DNA of 64,000 nucleotides from UBA1189 sp964570685 (GTDB lineage: Bacteria > Bacteroidota > Bacteroidia > Bacteroidales > Bacteroidaceae). Each line of letters starts with the position of its first letter. Position 1 is the stretch's first letter. The position numbers were made by a program, and so were the translations under genes. Under the pieces are notes generated by a model. It saw only the letters and a program-made list of their open reading frames with translations. It had not been told where the DNA came from and searched no databases. This document shows positions 1 through 8,085 of the stretch, in pieces. The stretch spans positions 1-64,000 of the forward strand of contig CAZMZC010000008.1 in the NCBI GenBank assembly GCA_964570685.1, given 5' to 3'.

Positions 1-69
1 ATCCGCTTGAAATCAAATAGTTAGATAGTGCGGTCTAAACGCCTATACCTATTAATTTTTTTTAATTGC

Positions 70-78
70 TGTGGATAA
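70..78 (-). other. Isolated DnaA-box match
   Basis: TGTGGATAA is the reverse complement of the consensus DnaA box TTATCCACA. It lies in the 107-base AT-rich stretch downstream of vsr, which otherwise shows nothing recognisable. A single box is expected about once in two windows of this size by chance, so no origin is claimed. Confidence 0.2.
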
Positions 79-107
79 ATGTGTAGTCTTCGTAATTGTA
101 ATCGTAA

Positions 108-626
108 TCACTTATTGCCATATTCCACTTGATTCTCCGCTGCGAGAGGTGCATTGTGCTCCTCTTGGGTGTATATGGCGGCTTTGCGTGGACGCAGGTT
201 GTCGAGGTAGGTTTTGTAGAGCAGGTGCTCCAGTTCGGCGAGTGTCTGTAGCCTCACCTTCGGTTTCAGCTGACATTCCCAGATGACGATGGTGTGCCAT
301 CCCATCCTCTTCAGCTCCTGGCGGCGTTCCTCGTCGCGCTCGTGGTTTCGCTGTATCTTTGCCGTCCAGAACTCCGTGTTGCTCTTGGGCATCACGAAGT
401 AGCGGCATCCCTCGTGCCCATGCCAGAAGCATCCGTGTATGAATATCACCGTGCGGTACTTGCGCAATACGATGTCGGGCGAGCCGGGCAGGCCCTTCAC
501 GTTCACCCTGTAGCGGAACCCGCGGCTATGGAGCCATCGCCTCACCGTCATCTCCGGCTTGGTGTCGCGCCCGCGTATGCTGGCCATACATCGGTGCCGC
601 TGCTCTCGGGTCATCTTGTCGGGCAT
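108..626 (-). CDS. vsr: Very short patch repair endonuclease Vsr
   Basis: Cytoplasmic repair nuclease that nicks beside the T of T:G mismatches left when 5-methylcytosine deaminates, which starts short-patch repair at methylated sites. The 172-residue protein carries the family signature: PD at residues 50-51 (catalytic Asp), the block FIHGCFWHGH with His69, and a zinc site formed by Cys66, His71, Cys74 and Cys118. These correspond closely to D51, H69, C66, H71, C73 and C117 of the E. coli enzyme. The last ~35 residues extend past the conserved core. It is the last gene of a minus-strand run after a C5 methyltransferase, a nuclease and a membrane protein, 114 nt behind the latter. That fits a guard against mutation at the sites the linked methylase modifies. 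The start is the ATG at 626. Confidence 0.95.
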   Translation of the reverse strand: MPDKMTREQRHRCMASIRGRDTKPEMTVRRWLHSRGFRYRVNVKGLPGSPDIVLRKYRTVIFIHGCFWHGHEGCRYFVMPKSNTEFWTAKIQRNHERDEERRQELKRMGWHTIVIWECQLKPKVRLQTLAELEHLLYKTYLDNLRPRKAAIYTQEEHNAPLAAENQVEYGNK

Positions 627-740
627 GGGGATAATACTTCTGTTAAGGATTACCTTTTAATAATCTTGGCAGGTTTAGGCAATTCTCTCTGACTTTTTAT
701 AGATGGTATAGTTGCTGGCTTGGGCAACTCTGTTTTAACC

Positions 741-1337
741 TCAGGATTCTTTCTCATATATATAATCTAAATACTGTAACAATCTGTCAGTAGCATGCTC
801 TTGTGCTATTTCTTCAAGTTCTGGGTCTATCTTCCCATATAATTCACTTAGTTCGTTTTCTATCGACTTAACTTCCTTTTTTTCTATCTGCAAGTTTGTT
901 TTAATGGCTTGTATGTAATCACTACTTCTCTGATATTTTGGACTAAGGTCTTTTATCCATTTGTCAAGTTTGAAGAGGTAATTATTGATAGCATCCAGAT
1001 GCTTCCTAACTTTTTCTTTATCCTTCTTATTTATAAGCCGATTAATGTCTTTCCTAAACACATACCTAATAGAAAGAATACAAACTAATATTAATCCTCC
1101 TAAAATCGTTACTCTAAATAGTGATGTTGTTGGAATAATGTATGTGATGATTGCTGATATTAATTCAAATATAATACTTGTTGGGAGAACTGCTTTATTC
1201 TTAATCAGAACAATCCATTTGTATTTATCTCTGATTTCTTTGTCCTTGTCCAGCAAAACTCGGCCATATTCTAAGATACTTTGGTATGTTTTCAGTTCGT
1301 CTAGGATATTATTGTTGAGTTCTCTTTGGTCTTGCAT
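741..1337 (-). CDS. Two-helix membrane protein with coiled coil in the restriction island
   Basis: 198-residue protein with no family I can name with certainty. Residues 1-48 are charged and helical. Two membrane segments follow at about 51-70 and 75-95, then a lysine-rich loop. The rest (about 105-195) is a long charged helix or coiled coil with many Lys and Glu. The order (short helix, two membrane helices, cytosolic coiled coil) resembles SLATT-type effectors of bacterial defence systems, which are thought to act at the membrane; this is an architectural resemblance, not a motif match. It starts 9 nt after the nuclease gene and precedes vsr. Its codons are AT-rich like the nuclease and unlike the core genes, which suggests transfer with the island. 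It could instead be an unrelated passenger. Confidence 0.75.
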   Translation of the reverse strand: MQDQRELNNNILDELKTYQSILEYGRVLLDKDKEIRDKYKWIVLIKNKAVLPTSIIFELISAIITYIIPTTSLFRVTILGGLILVCILSIRYVFRKDINRLINKKDKEKVRKHLDAINNYLFKLDKWIKDLSPKYQRSSDYIQAIKTNLQIEKKEVKSIENELSELYGKIDPELEEIAQEHATDRLLQYLDYIYEKES

Positions 1338-1346
1338 GTTAATGTT

Positions 1347-2981
1347 TTATTTCTCTACTCTTACATTTAATGTTCCCTTATCTTTCCCATCTATACACCT
1401 TATCCAAGGCGTATTTTTAGCATCTGTTTTATTGCTTTCTGTAAGCCCTTTTCCACGTATTGAAAATTTCAATCTGTTCCACACGGCTCTAATATATGTG
1501 TCTTTGGTGTAGAAGGTCCAACTGTTATGGTTGAGAGGATCTTGAAACTCCAAAATGAGGTCTGCAGGTTTTTCAGAGTCTCGGGTTCCTGTCCCCTCGA
1601 AAGCAAAATAAGTAAGCAATGGTTGTAAGTAGTTATATCCGCAAGACAAATCTTCTTCAATGAAGGGGAAGTGTTTGTCTGTGACTTTTGTGTCTTCAGA
1701 TATAATTCCCTTAAAACGTAGATTCCAATATCTGTTTACCATATTGTCTAATGGTATGATGGATTGGTTGAGATGTTCCATAACACGCAAGATGCTGGCT
1801 CTGACTGTCTGGTTGATTAGGGTCGGTGCAGCCCCTCTTTGTGATTTGACAGAAATTCCAATACTATTGATGAATAAGTCTGCTTTATCAAACTTTCCCG
1901 CTTTTGCAATATTGCATATATTGGCAAGTGATACGATTTCTGGTGCGGAGAGTTCTTTCCAGTCTACGGAAAAGGGAAGGTCATTGTAATCATTTGTGGG
2001 TGTAGAACCGACCTTCTCTATTTTAGTATTTTTCTCATTGATAGGCAAGTATAGACCTTTCATTCTGGCTTCTAGGAAAAAGAATTTGATGATGAGTTCG
2101 TCTCTTTCTCCTTTGTTGGCGTTGATAGCCTTTATCTCTTCTTTGTATTTTGTTAACAGTTTCGGCGCTCTGGGGTTATTTGAATTAAATGATACTATTC
2201 TAATATGCAGCGCACCTTTGTGTTGCTCTTGCCAGAAATGAACCCATGGATGAATTGTCGCGAACCTACTGTCGTTTGGTTGGTACGCTTTGGGCATACC
2301 TCTGTCTGCTCTGAATGAAAAACGTAAATATGGCCATATTGAATCTATGTAATTGTTCTTGTCATATATATGCCATGTCGATATGTCAGCGCAATTTTCA
2401 TAGTCCAACACATAATCTGCATCATATATCCCATCTACATTGTTCTTTGCAGATGAAGTAAAGAACATATATGTCAATATTGGATTAAGGTAATCTTTAA
2501 GTTCGTTGAATGGAGAATACTCAGAAATGTTTTGGACATCTTCGTTAATTACCCCAAGCATTCTTTTTCTCCAATATTCATCTACAGCCTTATCGAACGG
2601 AGCAATTGGAATACCCAATTTTTCGCACACAGACAAATATTTATCGCGTGAACTGTGGTTTATTAGTGGTCTGTCTTTTTTATGCATGGAGCGAATGAAA
2701 AAGTTCTTGCCGTTAATAGAAACAGTACATCTTGATAAATAGACAGGCGAGGTGTATCCTGCCTTGCTGCAGATTTCTTTTAGCTCTTGTGAAGTAGATA
2801 AGTCTATCTGTATATTCTTGACGCTTTCATCTCTGGATAGTTCTACGCCGTTAGAACTTAAAGAAAATATTTTTTGAAACTTGCCTCCAAATGAAAGCGC
2901 AATATCATTTTCTCGTAATTGCATTAGTTTTACAATTACACCAGAAATCTCGTCTTGTAAAAGATCTGTCCGATTTGTCAT
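1347..2981 (-). CDS. Type II restriction endonuclease with internal duplication
   Basis: 544-residue nuclease, presumed partner of the methyltransferase that ends 3 nt upstream. The C-terminal half has a PD-(D/E)XK-like core: D368 in KADLFIN, then S377-V-K379-S-Q and the GAAPTLIN stretch seen in several type II enzymes of the HpaII kind. The N-terminal half (about 15-262) is a divergent copy of the C-terminal half (about 335-544). Matching blocks are DEYWRKRMLGVINED/NRYWNLRFKGIISED, YIDSIWPYLRFSFR/YIRAVWNRLKFSIR, and PWVHFWQEQHKGALHIRI/PWIRCIDGKDKGTLNVRV. In the N-terminal copy the presumed catalytic residues are replaced (D368 by T86, K379 by R97), so only the second copy looks active. The sequence is AT-rich, indicating transfer. 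The recognition site cannot be read from sequence. Confidence 0.85.
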   Translation of the reverse strand: MTNRTDLLQDEISGVIVKLMQLRENDIALSFGGKFQKIFSLSSNGVELSRDESVKNIQIDLSTSQELKEICSKAGYTSPVYLSRCTVSINGKNFFIRSMHKKDRPLINHSSRDKYLSVCEKLGIPIAPFDKAVDEYWRKRMLGVINEDVQNISEYSPFNELKDYLNPILTYMFFTSSAKNNVDGIYDADYVLDYENCADISTWHIYDKNNYIDSIWPYLRFSFRADRGMPKAYQPNDSRFATIHPWVHFWQEQHKGALHIRIVSFNSNNPRAPKLLTKYKEEIKAINANKGERDELIIKFFFLEARMKGLYLPINEKNTKIEKVGSTPTNDYNDLPFSVDWKELSAPEIVSLANICNIAKAGKFDKADLFINSIGISVKSQRGAAPTLINQTVRASILRVMEHLNQSIIPLDNMVNRYWNLRFKGIISEDTKVTDKHFPFIEEDLSCGYNYLQPLLTYFAFEGTGTRDSEKPADLILEFQDPLNHNSWTFYTKDTYIRAVWNRLKFSIRGKGLTESNKTDAKNTPWIRCIDGKDKGTLNVRVEK

Positions 2982-2984
2982 ACG

Positions 2985-4295
2985 CTATAAATTTAACGAT
3001 GAAACAATCTTCTCCGCCGTAGCCTGTATAGCAGGTACAGCCACAGAATTGCCGAATTGCTTGTATGCCGAAGCATCAGCTACACCGATGATAAAGTCAT
3101 CGGGGAAACCTTGCAGGCGAGCCCATTCGCGTGGAGTCATTCGACGGATGCCTTGGCGGTTGATTTCTCCCTTGATGTTGGTAACAGGAGTGAAGTCGGT
3201 GAGACGGTCATCGCGCACCAGATTGCGCTCTCTTCCCATACCTCCTACAACAATAGCGTTGGCCACCTCATTGTCTTCAATGATTTCATATCCGAAGCCG
3301 TTGCCTTTCGATGCGTGACGCTCCTTGTGCGCAATGAGGGTCTGCATATATTGGGTGGAGAGGTAGTATTTGGGTGATACCTCATGCTCTTCCTTGATGT
3401 CGGCGAAGGTCTTGGTCTTGTCTGTGGGGGCGGGATATGCAAATTCTTCTACTCCCAAGTCCTTACGGAAGCCTACGATATATACGCGCTCACGATGCTG
3501 GGGTACTCCAAAGTTCATGGCGTTTACAATTTCGGGGTCGGGCACGTAGTAGTCCAAGTCGTTGCGCAATACGTTGAGAATGGTGTCAAAGGTCTTGCCC
3601 TTGTCGTGTATCATAAGTCCCTTTACGTTCTCCAGGAAGAACGCTTTGGGGCGCTTGCGACGGATAATCTCTGCAACGTCAAAGAACAATGTGCCTCGTG
3701 TCTCCTCGAAACCTCTGCGCTTGCCAGCCAGCGAAAAGGCTTGACAGGGAAATCCTGCGCACAGGATGTCAATGTTATCGGGGATGAACGATTTGGTCTC
3801 CTCCTTGGTGATGTCGCCAAATGGTACTTCGCCATAGTTGAGCAGATAGGTGCGTTGTGCCTGCGCATCCCACTCGGAAGAGAATACGCACTTGCCTCCC
3901 AAATTTTGCATTGCCATACGGAAGCCGCCGATGCCTGCGAACAAATCGATGAAGGTAAACTTCGTCTCTCTTTGTGGGCGGAAGGGGATATTGTATAGTT
4001 CATTGAACAGACCATATTGTCGTGCCTCATCGATGTCGGCAGCCTTGCCATCCTCACTACCGCATTTCGCTTTGTAGATGTCTTCTATCAGGCCGAGTGC
4101 TTTCTTCTCGTATGGCTTGCCATATGGTGTGCCCTCATTGTGCAGATAGTGAGATATTACGGCCATCTGTTCACTGAAAGGCATAAACGTGCCGTCTGCG
4201 TTCAGTGAGTTGGGACCGTAGTATTGCATCTTTACCTTGCTGCCTCCACCCATCTCGGTCAGTGATATAGTCGTTTGTGTATCTTTCTTTGTCAT
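2985..4295 (-). CDS. DNA (cytosine-5)-methyltransferase
   Basis: Modification enzyme of the island; it transfers methyl from S-adenosylmethionine to C5 of cytosine. Motif I is IDLFAGIGG at 116-124, the catalytic PCQ is at 183-185 (Cys184), ENV at 222-224, and QxRxR at 266-270. The C-terminal motifs RRMTPREWARLQGFP and QFGNSVAVPA are also present, so the 436-residue enzyme looks intact. The target-recognition region lies between QHRER and RRMTP. About 110 residues before motif I form an extension of unknown role. I chose the ATG at 4295; an upstream in-frame ATG at 4373 would put the 4328-4350 hairpin inside the gene. First gene of the minus-strand operon, so the host is protected before the nuclease is made. 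Confidence 0.95.
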   Translation of the reverse strand: MTKKDTQTTISLTEMGGGSKVKMQYYGPNSLNADGTFMPFSEQMAVISHYLHNEGTPYGKPYEKKALGLIEDIYKAKCGSEDGKAADIDEARQYGLFNELYNIPFRPQRETKFTFIDLFAGIGGFRMAMQNLGGKCVFSSEWDAQAQRTYLLNYGEVPFGDITKEETKSFIPDNIDILCAGFPCQAFSLAGKRRGFEETRGTLFFDVAEIIRRKRPKAFFLENVKGLMIHDKGKTFDTILNVLRNDLDYYVPDPEIVNAMNFGVPQHRERVYIVGFRKDLGVEEFAYPAPTDKTKTFADIKEEHEVSPKYYLSTQYMQTLIAHKERHASKGNGFGYEIIEDNEVANAIVVGGMGRERNLVRDDRLTDFTPVTNIKGEINRQGIRRMTPREWARLQGFPDDFIIGVADASAYKQFGNSVAVPAIQATAEKIVSSLNL

Positions 4296-4317
4296 GTCAC
4301 TACCTGTTGTCTCGCTA

Positions 4318-4486
4318 TAAAGAAATCGCCCTCTTTTTGGGAAAGAGGGCGTGGTAGGGATTATCGGTATCAAGGCCTTGCACAGCCTGCTTCAGACAAT
4401 AATCTTACTATCCACGACCTCTATTAGGGTGGACATCCGATGATTGGCTGAACTGAAGCGGTCTATGAAGTGCAAGTTCTGATACT
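4318..4486 (-). ncRNA. Candidate rod-shaped structured RNA or leader
   Basis: Five nested complementary blocks share one axis: 4367-4372 with 4480-4485, 4377-4383 with 4470-4476, 4389-4395 with 4453-4459, 4397-4404 with 4439-4446 (one mismatch), and 4411-4415 with 4429-4433. Together they make a ~119-nt interrupted rod. Read on the minus strand it is followed by a perfect 9-bp hairpin (4328-4350, GCCCTCTTT paired with AAAGAGGGC) and a T-rich run, so a ~170-nt terminated RNA is possible. The length and rod shape recall 6S RNA, but no conserved 6S sequence is claimed. A TACATTTG -7 box lies upstream at 4589-4596, so it may instead be the leader of the restriction operon. Strand is inferred from the terminator side. 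Confidence 0.4.
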
Positions 4487-4588
4487 CAGTTAGTCAAAGG
4501 AAGTCTAGTATCTAAAATTTCTTATTCTGCGGTTTCGTTTTTATTGGTGTTTGTTTTTATTCTCTCTTTTCGTTTTGCGATATTTGCG

Positions 4589-4596
4589 CAAATGTA
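4589..4596 (-). promoter_or_regulatory. -7 box before the restriction operon
   Basis: TACATTTG on the minus strand matches TAnnTTTG. At the -33 position the sequence is TCG rather than TTG. It is the only good match between 4296 and 4700 facing the methyltransferase. Confidence 0.4.
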
Positions 4597-4699
4597 CAAA
4601 ATAATAATTGAAATAACGAATTATAAAGAGGAAAAAGGTCGCCATTGTGTGCAGATAATACAACGGTCAATAGTGCACATTTGCAAGGTGGGAGTTAAA

Positions 4700-4790
4700 A
4701 GATGAAAGATGAACGATTAACGATGAACGATTAACGATGACGAAAAGACAGTACGCTGTACGATGACGAAAACGATGAACGGTTAACGAC
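4700..4790. repeat. Degenerate simple repeat
   Basis: Tandem and near-tandem copies of GATGAACGATTAAC and GATGACGAAAA fill this stretch. The same words (ACGATGACGATAACGATGAC) recur at 34083-34102 before the DUF3987 gene. No reading frame or hairpin of note. Confidence 0.7.
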
Positions 4791-4877
4791 CATCGGCTAT
4801 GACGAAAGCCACCGCCATTGTGTGTGGCGGTGGTGCGTGGAGTGTTGTGTGGTGTAGTGTAGTGTTGATGCTTGCAC

Positions 4878-5084
4878 CTACGGATTCAACCGCTCGTGCC
4901 AGATTTCTTCGGCAAGGTAGTGGTCGCTACGGCAGTGGAGGTCGGCTGTACCCTCTTCGATGAGGGGAAGCAATGGGGAGTTGTAGAAGATGTCCATAGC
5001 TTCCTCGAGCGATATGTCGTGTAGCTGGCTCATGGCCTCGATGATACGTGCATACTTGGCCTCAAGGATGGTACATATCCCATA
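4878..5084 (-). pseudogene. 5'-truncated DUF3791-like remnant
   Basis: The minus strand reads an open frame that begins right after a stop at 5085-5087 and ends with TAG at 4878. Its peptide contains EAKYARIIEAMSQLHDISLE, then EAMDIFYNSPLLPLIEEG and HYLAEEIWHERL. This resembles small DUF3791 proteins (about 65-75 residues; EA.xIFY followed by a short C-terminal helix). There is no start codon upstream of ATG 5033, which would leave only 51 residues. I read it as the 3' end of a lost gene. Known homologues often sit beside DUF3990 genes; none is visible here. A short functional 51-residue product cannot be excluded. Confidence 0.55.
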
Positions 5085-5688
5085 TCACGTAAAAACTGAA
5101 TGCAGTATGACAAAGTTAGTGTTTTTTTTCGGACTAAATGCATATATTTCCCGCAAATTCGTGGAAAAATCCCAATACATGATGTTTGCGACACCTACTT
5201 TGCACCTCTAGCTAAGTCCCAGTGCGGGATGCTTCGTTTCACTCAGCATGACACGGGGCGTTTGGGTAAACTGCCGTGTTATCTCCTTAATTCTTGGTCC
5301 CTATGTTTGTACCCCTTGGCAAAACTGTACATACCCCTTGGCAGAAAGGTCTGCTACAAGCAAATCCTGCCAAGGGTATACGCGTTGATTACATGTATGT
5401 TATGCGCGTCAGTAAAAGGTGGTATTAGCTCATCGGCTCCATGCTATAGCAATATTTCATCTGCCCCTTGGCATGATGGATTATGGATTACTGATGATAG
5501 AGGTGGTTGGGTTGGAAACTGGGTGGCATTTATCTGTGATATATATGATTTTAGCTGCATTTTTATCTGTTTGACGGCGACCATACGCGTGGATGGTCGC
5601 CTGCATACGCGTGGATGGTGGCGAGCAAATGCGCGTATGGTCACTATCAAACACATGTAAAGTAGGTTGGAAATAGGGAAGTCGGTTG

Positions 5689-5755
5689 CGCTGCGCCATT
5701 ATAAAACTTCGTTTTAAGATGGCTTGCTCGCTCGGCAGAGCGCAAGCAAGCTTGA
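5689..5755 (+). repeat. 67-bp direct repeat, copy 1
   Basis: Begins CGCTGCGCCATTATAAA and ends GCAAGCAAGCTTGA. It matches 5817-5883 with three substitutions. The segment from GCTTGCTCGCTC to GAGCGCAAGCAAGC can fold into a hairpin. Confidence 0.85.
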
Positions 5756-5816
5756 AACTCCTTTGTGAAGCTAAAGCTTCAGTCGTCGCAACCGACGCTC
5801 ATTTCGCGTCGGCACT

Positions 5817-5883
5817 CGCTGCGCCATTATAAAGCTCTGTTTTAAGATGGCTTGCTCGCTCGGCAGAGCGCAAGCAAGCTTGA
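5817..5883 (+). repeat. 67-bp direct repeat, copy 2
   Basis: Second copy, 128 bp after the first and in the same orientation. A partial third start (CACTCGCTGCGCCATT) follows at about 5891-5906. Confidence 0.85.
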
Positions 5884-6073
5884 CTCTGCTCTCACTCGCT
5901 GCGCCATTGCCAAGGGGTAAATGCAAATCATTATACGGGGTTGTATGCTGATAATCAGTGGCAATTGCCATGGAAAGGGCGTTTTTTTGCCAAGGGGTGG
6001 CTTGGCATCGAAAAATTAGCCGCGAGGAGTGTATGTGAAGGTCGCAAGGTAAGCACCGATTACGATTACAGCA

Positions 6074-6108
6074 CTGCCCCCACACCCAAGAGATTGGGGT
6101 GGGGGCAG
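6074..6108. repeat. GC-rich hairpin at the truncation point of the aldehyde dehydrogenase remnant
   Basis: CTGCCCCCACACCCAA pairs with TTGGGGTGGGGGCAG across a 4-nt loop, with one bulged A. There is no T run on either side, so a terminator is unlikely. Dehydrogenase homology on the minus strand stops exactly here. Confidence 0.7.
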
Positions 6109-6464
6109 CAGCTGCACGGGGTAGTTCCACGGGGCTATGATGAGTGTGTTGCCCAGCGGCTCGCTCACGATGTAGCTCCTCGATGGGAACATCTTGATGG
6201 GGGTGCTCATGCGCTTGCGCTTGGCCCAGCGGCCGAGGTGGCGCAGGTGGTCCTTCACTTCGCCACGCACGATGCTCAGCTCGGTGAGGTAGGCCTCCTC
6301 GTAGGATTGTGGAGGTCGGTCCACAGGGCATCGGCGAGCGGTTGCTCCCACTTGTCCAATGCAGCCTGCAGCTTCTGTAGCATCTGACGGCGGAAGTTGA
6401 GGTCGAGCGTGGCGCCTGTATGGAAGAAGACGCGCTGGGATTCGATGATGGAATTGTTGTTCAT
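6109..6464 (-). pseudogene. Aldehyde dehydrogenase, N-terminal fragment with frameshift
   Basis: The first ~63 codons from ATG 6464 encode the N-terminal helical part of an NAD(P)-dependent aldehyde dehydrogenase (ALWTDLH near the end). At 6307-6308 one base is missing, and homology continues in another frame: SYEEAYLTELSIVRGEVK, then PLGNTLIIAPWNYPVQLL, the start of the cofactor-binding core. Homology ends at the hairpin at 6108. About 120 of ~460 residues remain and the catalytic Cys and Glu are absent, so the gene is dead. The single-base frameshift could be a sequencing error, but the 3' truncation is independent of it. It would have followed xseB on the same strand. Confidence 0.8.
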
Positions 6465-6581
6465 ATTCTTTTTCTTTTGTCAGTGGACTCCGCATCACCC
6501 CTCCTCGGGAGGAACAGGGGGAGGCCCCCGATGGGGATGCATGTGAAGGCATTGATGGGATGCATGTGAAGACGAACATCC

Positions 6582-6761
6582 TCACTCTGCATCCAGCAAT
6601 GCCTTTATCTTCTCATCGGTCTTGTATAGCTTGTCTTTACACTGTTTGATAAGCTTTTGTGCCTCCTTGAGGCGGTCGGCCAGCTGGTCGATGTCAAGTT
6701 CGTTGTTCTCAATCTGCGAGACGATGGTCTCGAGCTGCTGTATGGCTTCTTCGTATTTCAT
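6582..6761 (-). CDS. xseB: Exodeoxyribonuclease VII small subunit
   Basis: 59-residue protein starting MKYEEAIQQLETIVSQIE and ending KIKALLDAE. It shows the family's helical hairpin: the YEEAIxxLExIV start, the central acidic LDIDQLADRLKEAQ stretch, and a Lys-rich last helix. Several copies bind each large subunit to form the enzyme that degrades single-stranded DNA into oligonucleotides. It lies 61 nt downstream of xseA on the same strand, the usual arrangement. Start ATG at 6761; stop TGA at 6582-6584. Confidence 0.92.
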   Translation of the reverse strand: MKYEEAIQQLETIVSQIENNELDIDQLADRLKEAQKLIKQCKDKLYKTDEKIKALLDAE

Positions 6762-6822
6762 AGGTTCTCTTTTTCTTAAAGGGATATTAAAGGGATAAAT
6801 CAGGCTAAACGTCTGTTATCTG

Positions 6823-8085
6823 TTATCTGTTGTCAGCAGTTCCGCTGCCTCCTCTAAACACCGAACTGCTCACCTGGCCATCGGCAAACTCGGTAGTGAG
6901 CACCGCGCCTTCGGGGAGCGATGCGGCATTGCGCACCACATAGCCATCGCATCGGGTGATGCTGTAGCCACGCTGCAGAATCAGTTGGGGTGAGGCACCT
7001 TCGATGATTTTCTCTATCAGTTGCAGGCGGTGCTGCTGCTTCGCGAGGGAGTTGGCTCCAGCCACCTTCAATCTGCTTTCAATCTGCTCGATGCGGTGCT
7101 GCTGCTTAGCATGCACGAGGGCAAGGAGCGAAGGCAGGCGCGTGGCTATCTGCTGCAGCCGAGTGTGCTCACGGTGTATGCACTCGATGATATTGGCGGT
7201 AAGGGAGGCTACCAGTGTATCGAGCGCCGCAGCGGCATCGGAGAGGGCGGTGATGAGGTATTCGGCGGCAGCGGTAGGGGTCTTCACCCGAGTGTGGGCC
7301 ACCATGTCGAGCACGGTATCGTCGCGCTCGTGGCCTATGCCCGTGATGATGGGCAGGGGAAACTGGGCACAGTTGGCCGCAAGGGGATAGGTGTCGAAGC
7401 CCGAGAGGTCGCTCGTGGCTCCACCACCACGGATGATGACTACCACATCCCACTCGTCGCGCTCGGCAGCGATGCGGTCGAGGGCGGCAATGACGGTCTC
7501 CTCTACCCTATCGCCCTGCATCACGGCGGGAAACAGCTTGGGATGGAAGACAAATCCGTAGGGATTGCCCAGCAGTTGGTCGCAGAAGTCTCCATAGCCC
7601 GCTGCGCCCGCCGCCGAGATGACGGCTACGCGCTGTGGCAGCATGGGCATGGGGAGTTCCTTGTTGAGGGTGAGCACGCCCTCCTCCTCGAGTTGCATCA
7701 GTATCTCGCGACGGCGGCGTGCCATGTCGCCCAACGTATAGGTGGGGTCTATGTCGTGTATCGTAAGCGAGAGACCGTATTGCTCATGATACTCGACCGA
7801 CACCTGCAGCAGCACTTTGATGCCTGCCGCGAAGCGTTGTCCCGTGGCATTCTCGAAGTAGAGCCTCAGCATCTTATAGATATTGGCCCAGATGGTGCCG
7901 CGTGCCTTGGCCAGCAGCGTACCAGCCCGCTCGGCCTTCTGCACCAGTTCGATGTAGCAGTGACCGTTGTAAGCTTCGCGCACCTCGCTCAGCTCGGCTT
8001 GCACCCAATAGGAATCGGGCAGGCCCTCGCTCAAGGTACGGCGTATGAGGCGCCCCAGTTCGTATAGAGAGAGTGATTCCATCAT
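6823..8085 (-). CDS. xseA: Exodeoxyribonuclease VII large subunit
   Basis: Catalytic subunit, 420 residues against a typical 400-450. The N-terminal ~100 residues form the OB fold that binds single-stranded DNA (YWVQAELSEVREAYNGHCYI). The catalytic domain includes PQRVAVISAAGAAGYGDF, VVIIRGGGATSDLSGFD and GIGHERDDTVLDMVAHTRVK, with coiled coil after about 285. The ATG overlaps the mnmA stop (ATGA), implying translational coupling, and xseB follows. Family role: recombination and repair, and removal of single-stranded DNA. Confidence 0.95.
   Translation of the reverse strand: MMESLSLYELGRLIRRTLSEGLPDSYWVQAELSEVREAYNGHCYIELVQKAERAGTLLAKARGTIWANIYKMLRLYFENATGQRFAAGIKVLLQVSVEYHEQYGLSLTIHDIDPTYTLGDMARRRREILMQLEEEGVLTLNKELPMPMLPQRVAVISAAGAAGYGDFCDQLLGNPYGFVFHPKLFPAVMQGDRVEETVIAALDRIAAERDEWDVVVIIRGGGATSDLSGFDTYPLAANCAQFPLPIITGIGHERDDTVLDMVAHTRVKTPTAAAEYLITALSDAAAALDTLVASLTANIIECIHREHTRLQQIATRLPSLLALVHAKQQHRIEQIESRLKVAGANSLAKQQHRLQLIEKIIEGASPQLILQRGYSITRCDGYVVRNAASLPEGAVLTTEFADGQVSSSVFRGGSGTADNR

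Larger units (their letters stand above)
5312..5997. repeat. Six dispersed CCCCTTGGCA / TGCCAAGGGG copies
   Basis: CCCCTTGGCA at 5312-5321, 5334-5343 and 5464-5473; the inverted form TGCCAAGGGG at 5908-5917 and 5988-5997, and TGCCAAGGG at 5368-5376. Three copies on each strand within 690 bp is far above chance for a 9-10-mer. They lie outside the 67-bp repeats. Confidence 0.75.
5085..6073. other. Repeat-rich non-coding stretch
   Basis: No convincing gene. The stretch holds an intergenic repeat at 5215-5254 (GGGATGCTTCGTTTCACTCA region, common between Bacteroidota genes as I recall), six copies of CCCCTTGGCA in both orientations, a short direct repeat ATACGCGTGGATGGT (two copies at 5582-5620), and a 67-bp direct repeat pair. 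Open frames here have no recognisable composition. Confidence 0.6.

Noticed and set aside
4367..4485. tRNA or tmRNA
   Set aside because: No cloverleaf, no TTCGA loop and no tag-like frame; the stretch is a single interrupted rod.
5100..5700. Open frames of 70-186 codons on both strands
   Set aside because: They translate repeat DNA, overlap each other, and show no family resemblance.
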